From IMG/VR virus record IMGVR_UViG_3300034110_001243, positions 1-33,712 of that record: a stretch of DNA of 33,712 nt. One strand, given 5' to 3'. The position numbers and the translations under genes were made by a program. The stretch comes from a virus. Of this stretch, positions 15,217 to 23,960 are shown in pieces; within the stretch, counting starts at the first letter, position 1, and every line of letters begins with the position of its first letter. A model generated the notes under the pieces. That model saw only the letters and a program-made list of their open reading frames with translations. It searched no databases and had not been told where the DNA came from.

Positions 15217-15834
15217 TCAAACCGCCTCACTCGTCATCTGCCCATCGCCCTGTTCCCTATGAGCGTGTTTCATCAGGCTAATCTCTCCCGCGCTCACGTC
15301 GCCTTTGGCTTCAATGGCACCACCGAAGCTGGCTTTCGCGCCACCTTTGGCTAAGTGATTAATGGCGGCGCCTACCGTCAGATTCTGGGTCACGATGACA
15401 TCATCGGCATCCAGGGTAATGGTGGTTGATTTAACCGTGACGCTCTCTGCCGCATTCACGGTCACCGTTTTACAACCATCGATCAGGGCTGCACCAGCGG
15501 TAAAGTCATACTCGATTTTGCAACCATCGGGCATCTGCCACGCCACCACATTGGCTCGCCCGTCATGGCCCAGCGCGTCGGTGTAAAAACCCACCAGCGC
15601 GAAACCATTGTCTGGCTCGCCGGATGGATTCAGCATTAATGCTTGCTCACCCACCGAAGGCAGGCGCCAATGCTGTGCTTTACCCGCAGCTAAACCCAGC
15701 CAAGGCACCCAACTTGATACCCAACCATCTGAGGCGATTCTCACTCTGGCCTTGCCCGCATCCACAGCAGACACCACGCCAGGGATAAGCAAGCCAGACA
15801 ACATGCGGTCTAATTCTGATAATTCGTAACGCAT
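15217..15834 (-). CDS. V: Baseplate spike protein V (P2 gpV family)
   Basis: The 205-residue product (P2 gpV about 211) has the OB-fold start LLIPGVVSAVDAGKARVRIA followed by SWVPWLGLAAGKAQHWRLPS VGE, then a beta-helical spike region with repeated valine/threonine strands (VTVNAAESVTVKSTTITLDA). The end includes LMKHAHREQGDG; the H-A-H motif matches the HxH iron-binding tip seen in P2 and phi92 spikes. gpV trimers pierce the outer membrane. It is the first baseplate gene in the late direction and is separated from W by the HigBA pair. Confidence 0.92.
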   Translation of the reverse strand: MRYELSELDRMLSGLLIPGVVSAVDAGKARVRIASDGWVSSWVPWLGLAAGKAQHWRLPSVGEQALMLNPSGEPDNGFALVGFYTDALGHDGRANVVAWQMPDGCKIEYDFTAGAALIDGCKTVTVNAAESVTVKSTTITLDADDVIVTQNLTVGAAINHLAKGGAKASFGGAIEAKGDVSAGEISLMKHAHREQGDGQMTSEAV

Positions 15835-15845
15835 CGTGCCTGGGC

Positions 15846-16346
15846 CTATAAATCTTCCGGTTTAAAATACGCATCCACAGGGCCACTGCCTGTTGTGATG
15901 CCCAGCAGCAACTCGCCCAGCTCAGGAATAGGCCATTCTTCTACGTCTCCCACATGAAGCTCGTGCTCAAAGGTCACGCACCAGACCAGATATCCTTCCA
16001 GCTCGCCTTTAAAGCCATCTGGGGCAACGCTTTGAATCCGCGCCAAACCCACTGGCTGGCCCCAAGTTTTAAAATGAATGGCGGCGGCCAAGCGGCAAAC
16101 TAACTGCCGGATATGTAATTCAGCATCGGCGCGGGTTGGGTCCATCACCAGCCGCGCTTCAAAGCGGGCAATTAAAGACAGCTCGCCATTCCCTGGCTGC
16201 GTACCATCGCTAAATTCAGCCAGCTCGATCAGTAGCAGCGGTAGGCTGACCCGCCCTTCTAAATCCGGATAGGTCAGCACTTCCATCTTCGGAAAAACAC
16301 CCTGTAGCTGCTGCTCGATGGCCCTGTGTAAATCAGCAATATCCAT
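15846..16346 (-). CDS. Tail terminator/completion candidate
   Basis: The 166-residue product starts MDIADLHRAIEQQLQGVFPK and has alternating strands (LPLLLIELAEF, LSLIARFEARLVMD, GYLVWCVTFEHELHVG). Its size, fold-like pattern and position after Z suggest a tail terminator of the lambda gpU or Mu gp37 kind, which caps the tail tube and joins it to the head. Direct similarity to lambda gpU is weak, so the call rests on position: between Z and the start of the P2-like block. It shares one base with the Z start/stop junction. Confidence 0.5.
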   Translation of the reverse strand: MDIADLHRAIEQQLQGVFPKMEVLTYPDLEGRVSLPLLLIELAEFSDGTQPGNGELSLIARFEARLVMDPTRADAELHIRQLVCRLAAAIHFKTWGQPVGLARIQSVAPDGFKGELEGYLVWCVTFEHELHVGDVEEWPIPELGELLLGITTGSGPVDAYFKPEDL

Positions 16347-16897
16347 CAGCGCGCCCTCCCTGCCAGCTTATGCAGCTCATAATTTAATTCCTGCTGCATC
16401 AAGGTCTGCAGGCGGCCGGGTATCAAACCCGAAATTCTGGAAAAAGCCGTATTGGCCATCAGATCCACCTCGACCTTGGCCCGCCTGATCGGTAGGCGAG
16501 CCTTTGAGCTGCGCTGATACAACTTGCCGTTATAACGTGAGTTTTTAGAAGGCATAAACGCAGCTTCAAAATGCCATGACTTCACTCGATAGCCTCTGGC
16601 GGTTTTGATGGGTTTACCCAGCTCATCCGCATTCAGGGCCGAAATCCCAAACCAGATTTTGACGGCTGGCCCGCCATTGCTGCCTTCCCGCCATTGTTTG
16701 TCGTAGATCCGGACGCGATACACAATCATCTTGCGGCGGATCCCGCGATCTTTTAACTCCCGCAGCAAATGCGTGCGCGTCCACAAGGCTGTTTTGCGGA
16801 CCGCCCGTTTTGTCGCACGCTCCAGCGCATGAAGACTCAGCCCAGAGGCCAAGGCTTTAATCGATGCATCATCAAAATCAATCTTGACATCAATCAT
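16346..16897 (-). CDS. Z: Minor tail protein Z (lambda gpZ family)
   Basis: The 183-residue product (lambda gpZ about 192) has the family opening IDVKIDFDDASIKALASGLS, the strongly conserved LERATKRAVRKTALWTRTHL and the basic RELKDRGIRRKMIVYRVRIY. gpZ acts at the tail end that meets the head and positions DNA for ejection. It is a lambda-type protein serving a P2-type tail, so it lies at the head-tail chimera joint. The start overlaps the upstream joiner by eight bases. Confidence 0.83.
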   Translation of the reverse strand: MIDVKIDFDDASIKALASGLSLHALERATKRAVRKTALWTRTHLLRELKDRGIRRKMIVYRVRIYDKQWREGSNGGPAVKIWFGISALNADELGKPIKTARGYRVKSWHFEAAFMPSKNSRYNGKLYQRSSKARLPIRRAKVEVDLMANTAFSRISGLIPGRLQTLMQQELNYELHKLAGRAR

Positions 16898-17189
16898 AAA
16901 TCCCCCTTAGCACCAGTACCGTCAGCCCGCTGCCATCAGGCTCCAGATTCACGACGCTGTATTCACCCTGACCCGCCACACTGACACGGCTATTTTTAAT
17001 CACGCCATGGGCTCGTTCGTCTCGCACCACAAAATGTGGCTCACGCAGGCCGGTATTTAATTTGCCAATCATGGGCTGCAGCCAAGGCGCAGCAAACATG
17101 CCTTGCGCCGGCTGCCCATCGATCAGCGCTTGGTCTCCCAGCGAATCAAAAACAGCCGTATCCATTTCTGCAATCAGATCGCGAAACAT
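16890..17189 (-). CDS. Head-tail joining protein (lambda gpFII-like)
   Basis: The 99-residue product lies directly after the major capsid gene and contains FRDLIAEMDTAVFDSLGDQA at the start and a compact beta-rich C-terminus with EYSVVNLEPDGSGLTVLVLR. Lambda FII (117 residues) is a small beta-barrel protein of this type that adds the attachment site for the tail. The order E - FII-like - Z matches the lambda arrangement with FI omitted. Family similarity is visible but not strong. Confidence 0.7.
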   Translation of the reverse strand: MFRDLIAEMDTAVFDSLGDQALIDGQPAQGMFAAPWLQPMIGKLNTGLREPHFVVRDERAHGVIKNSRVSVAGQGEYSVVNLEPDGSGLTVLVLRGIYD

Positions 17190-17192
17190 GGC

Positions 17193-18188
17193 TTACACCT
17201 TGAGTTTGATCACCGCACCGGGCCGAGTGCAGAGATTGAGTGGATTAGATTGCGATTCCATATCAATGCCCTTGCCGTGGAGCATGGTTTCTTGCGAGGT
17301 GTAATACGGCAGGCCATTGGTGTTCACGGTTTCGATGTGATCAGCCGGCGCAAAGCGCGTTACAAACAACTCGGGTACGCCTTCCGGTACTGCATAGGCT
17401 TCGTCATCACCGACAAAGGCCTTACCACCTACTTTGCCGCGATAACGCTCAAAGACGCAGCCGCCAAATTCAATGACTTCCCGCGGCTCGCCACGCAATG
17501 CGGCAGCCAGCTCACTATTTAAATAAGTGGCTTCAAACGAATCATTGGAGAGCAAGGCTGACCAGAAATTCTTACCGCAAAACACCCGCACCCCTGTATG
17601 CGTCAGGGCGCCCAGCGCATCTTCGATCGCCTCATGAATTTCTAGGCACTTACTGCGTAAATGCATCTCTGGCTTAGCCAGCTCCATCGCAATCTCGACC
17701 TGCTTGATCCCAAATTGCTGATATAAATTGAGCAGCGGTGTTTGGCCATCTGCATCCAAAATCACGCCCTTGATGGCACCGATGCGGTGAAACTCAATCG
17801 TGGCATCCAACTGGCGGCGATGTTTAGCCAGGCGCTTGGAGACCAGGTTTTGCACCGATTCCATTTCAGTCTCGCTGCCAAACGCGCGCAAGCCTTGCAC
17901 TTCATCTGCGCGAATACTGGAGCGCTGTGGCAGGTGAATCGTATTAAACGGGATCAGCTGACGCTTAGTTCCGCCAACCACTTGCCCGGGTGCACCGCGC
18001 TCACCGGCTGACACCAGCGCCAGCGTATCGCCATCTTTTTCAATCTGCACCGTGGTGGTGGTGATGCCTTCTTCTTCAAACAGACCCAGCTTCCCGATGC
18101 GCCCAGGCACATGCGGCATGCTATTAATCTCCGCGGTCAGTGTGGACATAGAAAATGCGCCGTCGTTAAAAACATCGATGCTAGCCAT
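17193..18188 (-). CDS. E: Major capsid protein E (lambda gpE family)
   Basis: The 331-residue product (lambda gpE about 341) has HK97-fold family features: an N-terminal FSMSTLTAEINSMPHVPGRI, the typical GERGAPGQVVGGTKRQLIPF region near residue 65, and C-terminal LFVTRFAPADHIETVNTNGL near residue 285. These subunits form the icosahedral shell and are bound by decoration protein D. The gene follows D across a terminator-like hairpin and is preceded by a purine-rich ribosome binding site. There is no sign of truncation. The symbol is by analogy with lambda E and must not be confused with tail gene E. Confidence 0.92.
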   Translation of the reverse strand: MASIDVFNDGAFSMSTLTAEINSMPHVPGRIGKLGLFEEEGITTTTVQIEKDGDTLALVSAGERGAPGQVVGGTKRQLIPFNTIHLPQRSSIRADEVQGLRAFGSETEMESVQNLVSKRLAKHRRQLDATIEFHRIGAIKGVILDADGQTPLLNLYQQFGIKQVEIAMELAKPEMHLRSKCLEIHEAIEDALGALTHTGVRVFCGKNFWSALLSNDSFEATYLNSELAAALRGEPREVIEFGGCVFERYRGKVGGKAFVGDDEAYAVPEGVPELFVTRFAPADHIETVNTNGLPYYTSQETMLHGKGIDMESQSNPLNLCTRPGAVIKLKV

Positions 18189-18206
18189 TAGCGGCTTCCT
18201 TAAATG

Positions 18207-18229
18207 AAAAAACCCAGCAGCGCTGGGTT
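18207..18229 (-). terminator. Intrinsic terminator between decoration and capsid genes
   Basis: An AACCCAGC / GCTGGGTT stem with a three-base loop is followed on the minus strand by a run of T residues. It may end a share of head transcripts or mark a processed 5' end for the highly expressed capsid message. Confidence 0.75.
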
Positions 18230-18252
18230 ATAGGTAGAGGGGGAGATCAGCC

Positions 18253-18600
18253 TTAGCGGACGATAATGTGCTGCTCAGCCAGTTGCGCCGTGACCAGCGC
18301 ATCTAAGCCGGTCAATTCGGCCGCACTGACCTCGGCTAACCGAGACGTAATCGTCACTTGCAAGGGCGCTTCGCGCTCTCCTGCTGGCGCATACAAAATG
18401 GCAGCCGCTTTAACCACCGCCTTACTGCCTTCAGCCGGTGCGGCATAGGCCGAATAGAGCTGCGTTTTGTCATCAAAAGAGAGAATCTGCCCAGAAGGCA
18501 AAGCAGGGCCAGCGGCCAGTTGCGCCAGATCGGCGCTCAGCGTGCCCACGGTCGATAACAGATACTGACCGGCGCGGGCCTTTTGAGTCATGATAGTCAT
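18253..18600 (-). CDS. D: Head decoration protein D (lambda gpD family)
   Basis: The 115-residue product (lambda gpD 110) contains TVGTLSADLAQLAAGPALPS and ILSFDDKTQLYSAYAAPAEG, then LYAPAGEREAPLQVTITSRL, which fit the HDPD family. Trimers of D bind the expanded capsid and stabilise it against DNA pressure. It starts 4 bases inside the protease/scaffold stop and is followed by the capsid gene in the lambda C-D-E order. Confidence 0.9.
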   Translation of the reverse strand: MTIMTQKARAGQYLLSTVGTLSADLAQLAAGPALPSGQILSFDDKTQLYSAYAAPAEGSKAVVKAAAILYAPAGEREAPLQVTITSRLAEVSAAELTGLDALVTAQLAEQHIIVR

Positions 18601-19745
18601 GATAAACCTCGGATCGTGATGGGATTAGCCGCCGGAGTGCGGCGCTGTGCATAAATACTGTGGGCGTTCGGTCCACTATTGACCGGTTTAGCAGGCGTAT
18701 CTTCAGGCGGCGTGGCGTCCAGTTCAGCCCCCGCCGCCGTCACCAATTTGTTAAATAAGCGCTCCCGCGCCGCATCGATGCTGACACCAGCAGCAATCAG
18801 GCTGGCCGCCATTTCTGGCAGCTTGGCCGTCAGCGTCATATCGCGAATGGCGATCGCTTCATTCACGCTATTGCGCACCGCCTGCTCGCTGGCCAGCGCC
18901 GAAACCGCCACCACCCGCATCACCGCGACACTGGGTAATTGAGCGCTATTACATAATTCAGCTGCCAGCGCCGCCATGGCCACGGTATCAACCGGTTGAA
19001 TCACCGGCACGGGCTCAGGGGGTAAATCAGGCGGCACGATCTCTGCCGAATTCTTTAGCGCAGCCATCAGTGCCACAGGCGCATTACCGATCCGGCCTAC
19101 CGCTGCGGTCATTGCTGCACTGGCCTGCATCTTGACGGTGGGTAAAATCTCATCGGCAAAGCCCAGCGCAAGCGCCTCCTGTGCGGTCAGCCATGTGGTT
19201 TCGTCCATCATTTTGGACAACGTTTCTACATCCACCCCGCTGGCTTTTACGCGGTAACACGCAATCAGGCATTGCTTGGCTTTATCCATAAAGTCCGCCA
19301 CATCACGCAAATCACCCGACTCCCCCACCGCCACCGTGGCTGGGTTATGAATCATCAGCATGGCGTTATCCGGCATCACCACTTTATGAGCGCCCATCGC
19401 AATCACACTAGCGATACTGGCGGCAAGGCCATCAATACGTGCCGTCACGCGTTCACCCATGCGGCACAACACGTTATTGATGGCGATGCCATCCCAGACA
19501 TCACCACCGATGCTGTTAATGGCCACCACCACTGGGCGCTTGCCATCATCGACCGCATTCAGATCACGGATAAAATCGGCGGCACGAATGCCCCAGTCAC
19601 CGATCTGATCGTATAAAAACACTTCGATCGGTGCATCAGGCTTACCTTCCGCCGCATTGCGAATGCTGTACCAGCTGCTGCCGCTGCCATCGCCAACCGA
19701 TGCGGCACTATTCATCAGCCGTGGATTGTTATTTTTCATCTTCAT
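18597..19745 (-). CDS. C: Head maturation protease with scaffold region (ClpP/S49-like, lambda gpC type)
   Basis: The 382-residue product has a ClpP-fold protease at residues 35-210: INSIGGDVWDGIAINNVL binds substrate, IDGLAASIASVIAMG carries the nucleophile (S110), and LMIHNPATVAVGESGDL has the histidine (H133). Residues 225-382 are alanine-rich and helical, consistent with an in-frame scaffold like lambda Nu3 that may also be made separately from an internal start. It processes the portal and scaffold during prohead assembly. It overlaps the portal gene by 17 bases and D by four. Confidence 0.9.
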   Translation of the reverse strand: MKMKNNNPRLMNSAASVGDGSGSSWYSIRNAAEGKPDAPIEVFLYDQIGDWGIRAADFIRDLNAVDDGKRPVVVAINSIGGDVWDGIAINNVLCRMGERVTARIDGLAASIASVIAMGAHKVVMPDNAMLMIHNPATVAVGESGDLRDVADFMDKAKQCLIACYRVKASGVDVETLSKMMDETTWLTAQEALALGFADEILPTVKMQASAAMTAAVGRIGNAPVALMAALKNSAEIVPPDLPPEPVPVIQPVDTVAMAALAAELCNSAQLPSVAVMRVVAVSALASEQAVRNSVNEAIAIRDMTLTAKLPEMAASLIAAGVSIDAARERLFNKLVTAAGAELDATPPEDTPAKPVNSGPNAHSIYAQRRTPAANPITIRGLS

Positions 19746-21198
19746 CGTTTTCCTTTAGAGATCCATCCGGCGCCTCAACAAGGCGGGCATCAGAATCAAA
19801 ATGCAGATTCATCCGGTCTGCCCGGGCGTTATCTTCTTCAATCTCACGATCGATCGTTTCAGGGTCTTCACCGCGTTTAAGAATGACGGCAGAGCGGCTG
19901 GTAAACCCAGCCCGCACCAGTTTTTGATCGGCCTGCACGTCTTGTACCGGGTGCAAATACGGCCAGCCTTGCGGCACCCAATTAGTGCGGCGATAAACGC
20001 GTGGATTTTTGGCATAGCCTGGCAACACAATCGCCCCCGACAGCACCGCCATATCCATCCAGGCCTTGCGAATAGGCCGACAAAGCTGGTGTACAAAAAT
20101 ACCGTGCTGCCGTTGCTCCACCCTGCGGCGAAATTCATTCAAAATAACGCGCATCACCCGATCACTGATATTGCGTAAGTCGCCAGAGAGCAGCTCATAA
20201 GGCAAGCCAATCCCAGCGGCAACCGCAGCCAATTGCTGGCGCATAAATTCGTCATAGTTATTGCCGGCATCCGGTGGTTTAGAAAACGCCACCTCTTCGC
20301 CCGGCTCCAGCTCCTGCATGGTGCCCGGCTCTAAACCCACCATCGAAAAGCCCTGTGTTTCAGTGGCCTGCATCCCAGGGAACATCGAGTTCTCGGGATT
20401 GGGCTTACTGATAAAGCCAGCAAACAGATTGGCCACCTCTTGCCTGAACAACACCGCATCATCGAATTCATCCAGCGTTTTCATGCGCAGCAAGACAGGC
20501 GCCAGATGCGGCACACCCCGCAGCTGCCCAGGTCGGGTGGGTTCAAAGATATGCAAGATCTGGCTGGCCTCAACGCGGATCAGATCGTTATAAGCGCACT
20601 GACCCCGCTCGCCTGGATGGTTGCGATACATCCAATAGGCAACGCGCTTGCCGGTTTGATTAAATTCAATCCCCTGCCGAATATTGTTGCCATTGGGCGC
20701 CTTGCCATTTTTGTCATGCGGAACAAACTCCGGCTCCAGGATTTGAATCTGCAACGGCACGGCCAAGTCCTCCTTTAAGCTACGCGGCCGCAGGCGTACA
20801 AAGCACTCGCCGGACTCAAACATCGAACGAGCCACTAGCAGCTGCTGGCCATAAAAATCCAGCTGGCCATCAGCATCCGATTCCTCGCACCAATCGCCCC
20901 ATAAATCCTGTAATTCACGGCGAATAGTCGCGTCCGAATGCTTAGGCATCGGCACAATGCCGGTGCCGATATGATTACTGCCCAGCTTATCCAACGCCGT
21001 GGCGGCGTAAGGATCATTACGAACTGCCGCTCGGCTGCGATTACGCAGCGTTTGTAAACCAGCACTGCCGGTGCTGACCGGGCCGTTACCGCCGGGCTGC
21101 CAGTTGGCCGCCCGACGCCCTTGCCCTGCGCCGTCATAACTATTTTTTAAACGCGCAGGCAGGATAAAACCTTTAGAAGCCAATGCCGAATAAGCCAT
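19729..21198 (-). CDS. B: Portal protein (lambda gpB family)
   Basis: The 489-residue product (lambda B about 533) has NSYDGAGQGRRAANWQPGGN near the N-terminus, the conserved RNRSRAAVRNDPYAATALDK, the aspartate/tryptophan-rich LWGDWCEESDADGQLDFYGQ, and RLRPRSLKEDLAVPLQIQIL. The dodecameric portal is the DNA channel at one vertex, binding terminase during packaging and the joiner proteins after it. The C-terminus is charged (KENDEDEK). The start overlaps the gpW-like stop by one base. Confidence 0.93.
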   Translation of the reverse strand: MAYSALASKGFILPARLKNSYDGAGQGRRAANWQPGGNGPVSTGSAGLQTLRNRSRAAVRNDPYAATALDKLGSNHIGTGIVPMPKHSDATIRRELQDLWGDWCEESDADGQLDFYGQQLLVARSMFESGECFVRLRPRSLKEDLAVPLQIQILEPEFVPHDKNGKAPNGNNIRQGIEFNQTGKRVAYWMYRNHPGERGQCAYNDLIRVEASQILHIFEPTRPGQLRGVPHLAPVLLRMKTLDEFDDAVLFRQEVANLFAGFISKPNPENSMFPGMQATETQGFSMVGLEPGTMQELEPGEEVAFSKPPDAGNNYDEFMRQQLAAVAAGIGLPYELLSGDLRNISDRVMRVILNEFRRRVEQRQHGIFVHQLCRPIRKAWMDMAVLSGAIVLPGYAKNPRVYRRTNWVPQGWPYLHPVQDVQADQKLVRAGFTSRSAVILKRGEDPETIDREIEEDNARADRMNLHFDSDARLVEAPDGSLKENDEDEK

Positions 21199-21407
21199 CA
21201 GATCCCCTTTCCGGCGTGAAACATCCGGTGCTGACGCGTTTTAGCATGGCCCGCTTGTGCCGACAGATCACTGATCGCGAGATTTCTGGCCGCAATCAGC
21301 TCAGAAATATTGCGGTATTCCACCCGGCGGTCTGCGTACTGAATCACCCGCTCGCCTCGAGCAATGGCTTTATTGATTGCGTCCAGATCTTGCTGAGTAA
21401 ATGCCAT
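21198..21407 (-). CDS. W: Head-tail joining protein, lambda gpW-like
   Basis: The 69-residue product (lambda gpW 68) begins MAFTQQDLDAINKAIARGER and contains RVIQYADRRVEYRNISELIA, matching the gpW fold of two helices around a short hairpin. gpW binds the portal after packaging and is needed for adding gpFII and the tail. It lies between terminase and portal exactly as in lambda (A-W-B). It is separated from the terminase stop by one base. Confidence 0.88.
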   Translation of the reverse strand: MAFTQQDLDAINKAIARGERVIQYADRRVEYRNISELIAARNLAISDLSAQAGHAKTRQHRMFHAGKGI

Positions 21408-21408
21408 A

Positions 21409-23358
21409 TTAACGTCGCTTCAAATAGCCAGAGCGCGCCACCCGGCGAGCTGCAATGGGAGGGTCAGAAACAAAAGACCCCGCAGTTGCGGGGTCTCGTC
21501 GGGGTGATGCGTGGGCTTGCGCCGGTTTGGGCTCATCAAATAAGCCGGTTTGCGCGTAGCGCATCTTCAGCGCATTCCAATCGGCCTGCTGAAAACGGTG
21601 CAAGCCCATGTAATGCGCCATCGCTAAGCTATATACGGTTAAATCCAGTACCTCATTACGGTCTGATTTGGCCTTGGTCCAGTCGGTGATTTCACGGCCT
21701 TTAATAAAGCGCCGGATTTTGCGCTCTACCGTCAGCTGATCGTAGTACTCGCTGGGCAGATCTTTACTAAAGTGCTGTGCGCCCGGCCCGTCGAGTAACT
21801 TAAAGCGGTTATAAAGCCAGTCTTTAGCAGTGTCGGTACCGATCATCCACAGCTCACAGCCGCCTTTATCGGTGGTTCCCCGCCAAGTAACATCGACCTT
21901 GCTGGCCCGCGCCGCCAGAATGGGCCGGCCCCGTTTGCTCTCGCCCTTAATCGCCAGCACATGGCGATAACGGCGCAGCCTGCAGAACTGATAAACCTCC
22001 TGCGTGTGATGGCCCCCGGTATCGATGGCCGTCGCAGAAATCCCCATACTCTGGCCATGCGGGTGAATAAATTCCTTCTTTAATTCTTCATCCAGCATTT
22101 CCCATGAGCGCTCTTCGGCCGGATCACACATCATCACCCGATGATCGATAGTCCAGCTTTCCAGCCCTTCGCCCCAGCCTTTAATCAGCAGCTCCAAGCG
22201 GTTAGCCTGCACGTCCACGGAGGCCGTCAGAATCAGCACGCCCAGCGGAAGGCTACGTAAAGCGTAGTCCTCGGCCCGCGCCATCAGCTCACTGCCACGG
22301 GTGCGCTCTTGCGCGTTATCCCAGACCTGAGCCAGCCGAGTATTGTAAAAAACCTGCATTGGCTCTGGGTCTCCCCGCTGCAAGGCAATGGCGGCTTTTT
22401 CATATTGCTTGAGTAATGAGCCCCAGGACACCCAACCGAGCGGCATATTTAAAGCATTAATCTGGAAGGATTCGGTTTCCCCGTCCCCCACCGCACCGGC
22501 CCGCCACTCACCAGCGGGCAGCATTGCTGTTTTATGATGCTCATCAATCAGGCAACCGCTGGCGGTGCACACATAGTGGGCCTCGCTGTGCTCGCTATTC
22601 CAACGCAACTGCTCAAACACCAGCGTCTGAAACTCGCCGCAATGCGGACAGCCCACATAAAACCGCTGCTGCGTGCCTTCCAGATACAGATCATTAATTC
22701 GGCTGGAGCCTTCAAGCGTGGGGGAGCTGGAATAATAAATCTTGGCGTTACGGCCAAAGGTACTGGTGCGCGCCTCGGCCAGATCAACCGGGTCGCCTTC
22801 TTCGTTCACATTGCGTTCCCAGCGATCAATCTCATCGCCGTATAAATAACGCGCACTGACTTCGGCCAGATTGGCGGCTGAGCCCGCCGTGGTAATCATG
22901 AGCGTGCCGCCGGCAAATTCTTTGGTATCGATGGTATTACGGCTGTCGCGGCTACGTGGGGAGGCGACTTTTTCGCGCAGCACGGGGATGGCATCGATGT
23001 TTTTACCGATCCGGCCAGACAAACGCTTGGCCAGATTTAAGGACGGCTCCAGCGCCAGAATATTGCTGGGCGCCATATGGATTACCGCGCACATCCAGTT
23101 TAAAAACACCTGCGTCTTCAGCATCTGCGATGCCCCCATCACCACCACTCGGCGGCAAGGATGCGTCGGGGATAACACTCGCATCACCTGCTGCGCATAC
23201 GGCGTGCGACGGGTTAAATACTTGCCTGGCTCAGCGGCACCCGAATCGGTGGGAATCCGCTGATACTGGTCGGCCCATTCATCAATCCATAAGGCCGGAT
23301 CGGGCAGCAGGCCAGCGGCAAAGCCCTCTAGGTAAGTGGCAAATCCGTCTGCATACAT
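21409..23358 (-). CDS. A: Terminase large subunit (lambda gpA family)
   Basis: The 649-residue product (lambda gpA 641) is the ATP-driven packaging motor and cos nuclease. The ATPase part has a Walker A-like GASQMLKT at residues 75-82 and Walker B LYGDEIDRW with D175/E176. A CPHC at 237-240 and a later C-x4-C pair could bind zinc. The nuclease domain includes ATAIDTGGHHTQEVYQFCRL near 450 and KGRPILAA-type basic segments. GpA-type large terminases usually cut at cos, so this phage probably packages by cos. The last 40 codons contain a strong hairpin with a T-rich tail. Confidence 0.95.
   Translation of the reverse strand: MYADGFATYLEGFAAGLLPDPALWIDEWADQYQRIPTDSGAAEPGKYLTRRTPYAQQVMRVLSPTHPCRRVVVMGASQMLKTQVFLNWMCAVIHMAPSNILALEPSLNLAKRLSGRIGKNIDAIPVLREKVASPRSRDSRNTIDTKEFAGGTLMITTAGSAANLAEVSARYLYGDEIDRWERNVNEEGDPVDLAEARTSTFGRNAKIYYSSSPTLEGSSRINDLYLEGTQQRFYVGCPHCGEFQTLVFEQLRWNSEHSEAHYVCTASGCLIDEHHKTAMLPAGEWRAGAVGDGETESFQINALNMPLGWVSWGSLLKQYEKAAIALQRGDPEPMQVFYNTRLAQVWDNAQERTRGSELMARAEDYALRSLPLGVLILTASVDVQANRLELLIKGWGEGLESWTIDHRVMMCDPAEERSWEMLDEELKKEFIHPHGQSMGISATAIDTGGHHTQEVYQFCRLRRYRHVLAIKGESKRGRPILAARASKVDVTWRGTTDKGGCELWMIGTDTAKDWLYNRFKLLDGPGAQHFSKDLPSEYYDQLTVERKIRRFIKGREITDWTKAKSDRNEVLDLTVYSLAMAHYMGLHRFQQADWNALKMRYAQTGLFDEPKPAQAHASPRRDPATAGSFVSDPPIAARRVARSGYLKRR
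21466..21496 (-). terminator. Terminator-like hairpin inside the 3' end of the terminase gene
   Basis: A perfect 10-base-arm inverted repeat, AGACCCCGCA and TGCGGGGTCT with two bases between, is followed by TTTTGTTT on the minus strand. It lies within codons for about residues 621-631, which read DPATAGSFVSD. The U tract is interrupted, so efficiency is uncertain. Confidence 0.55.
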
Positions 23359-23368
23359 CGTGGGGTCC

Positions 23369-23959
23369 TTAGTTCATGGCGCGATCCATATCGTCCTTGC
23401 CCAGTTTAGAAACGTCTTCCAGCGTTTTACGCAGACGCTCGGTTAAAAGCTGCTCCAGCGCCCACGGATCAGTGATCGCGGCCAGATCAGACGAGATTTG
23501 TTTAGGCACACCCAGCAAGGTATCGCGTAAAAGACGACCGTAGCGGTGGGCGGCATCGTGTACGGCCTGCCGATCTACCGTCTGCTGGCAGACACGCTCG
23601 TATTCCACCTTGGCCAATTTAGCCAGATAGCCTTCACGGCTGGTGCGGGCTTCCTGAAAATCGGTAAACATCAGCTCGCCAGACAAAGGCGCTGCAGCGG
23701 CTTTAACCGGCAGCACCGGCCTATCGGCGTGGACTTCGTCATACACATCGCGCTGAATCCGCGCCTGCTCATGCCGCTGTCGCACGCCCTCTTTTGCGGG
23801 GTCGATGGTTTTACCGATCAGCGCCAGGGTAGCGGCGCAATCCACTTTTTTACCATCAGGGGTAAGAACTAAACGGCCCGTTTTTGACAGCTTGGTCACA
23901 TAGCTGGGCACCCAGCCTTGCGAATCTGCAAAGGCCTTCTTGCTCAGATATGGGTCCAT
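23369..23959 (-). CDS. Terminase small subunit (Nu1-like / DUF1441 type)
   Basis: The 196-residue product (lambda Nu1 181) begins MDPYLSKKAFADSQGWVPSY, a winged-helix start as in Nu1 (KKAFADS...V..L...GRLVL), then VDCAATLALIGKTIDPAKEG and a long charged helical middle with TSREGYLAKLAKVEYERVCQ. It recognises the packaging site and recruits the large subunit. It directly precedes the large subunit with a nine-base gap. Its start codon abuts a cluster of GTGAAA repeats that may be its own binding sites. The DNA-binding domain ends near residue 55. Confidence 0.85.
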   Translation of the reverse strand: MDPYLSKKAFADSQGWVPSYVTKLSKTGRLVLTPDGKKVDCAATLALIGKTIDPAKEGVRQRHEQARIQRDVYDEVHADRPVLPVKAAAAPLSGELMFTDFQEARTSREGYLAKLAKVEYERVCQQTVDRQAVHDAAHRYGRLLRDTLLGVPKQISSDLAAITDPWALEQLLTERLRKTLEDVSKLGKDDMDRAMN

Positions 23960-23960
23960 G

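Noticed and set aside
21183-21689. A 168-codon + strand frame across the gpW-like and terminase ends
   Set aside because: It is antisense to two recognised genes and contains no coherent family sequence.
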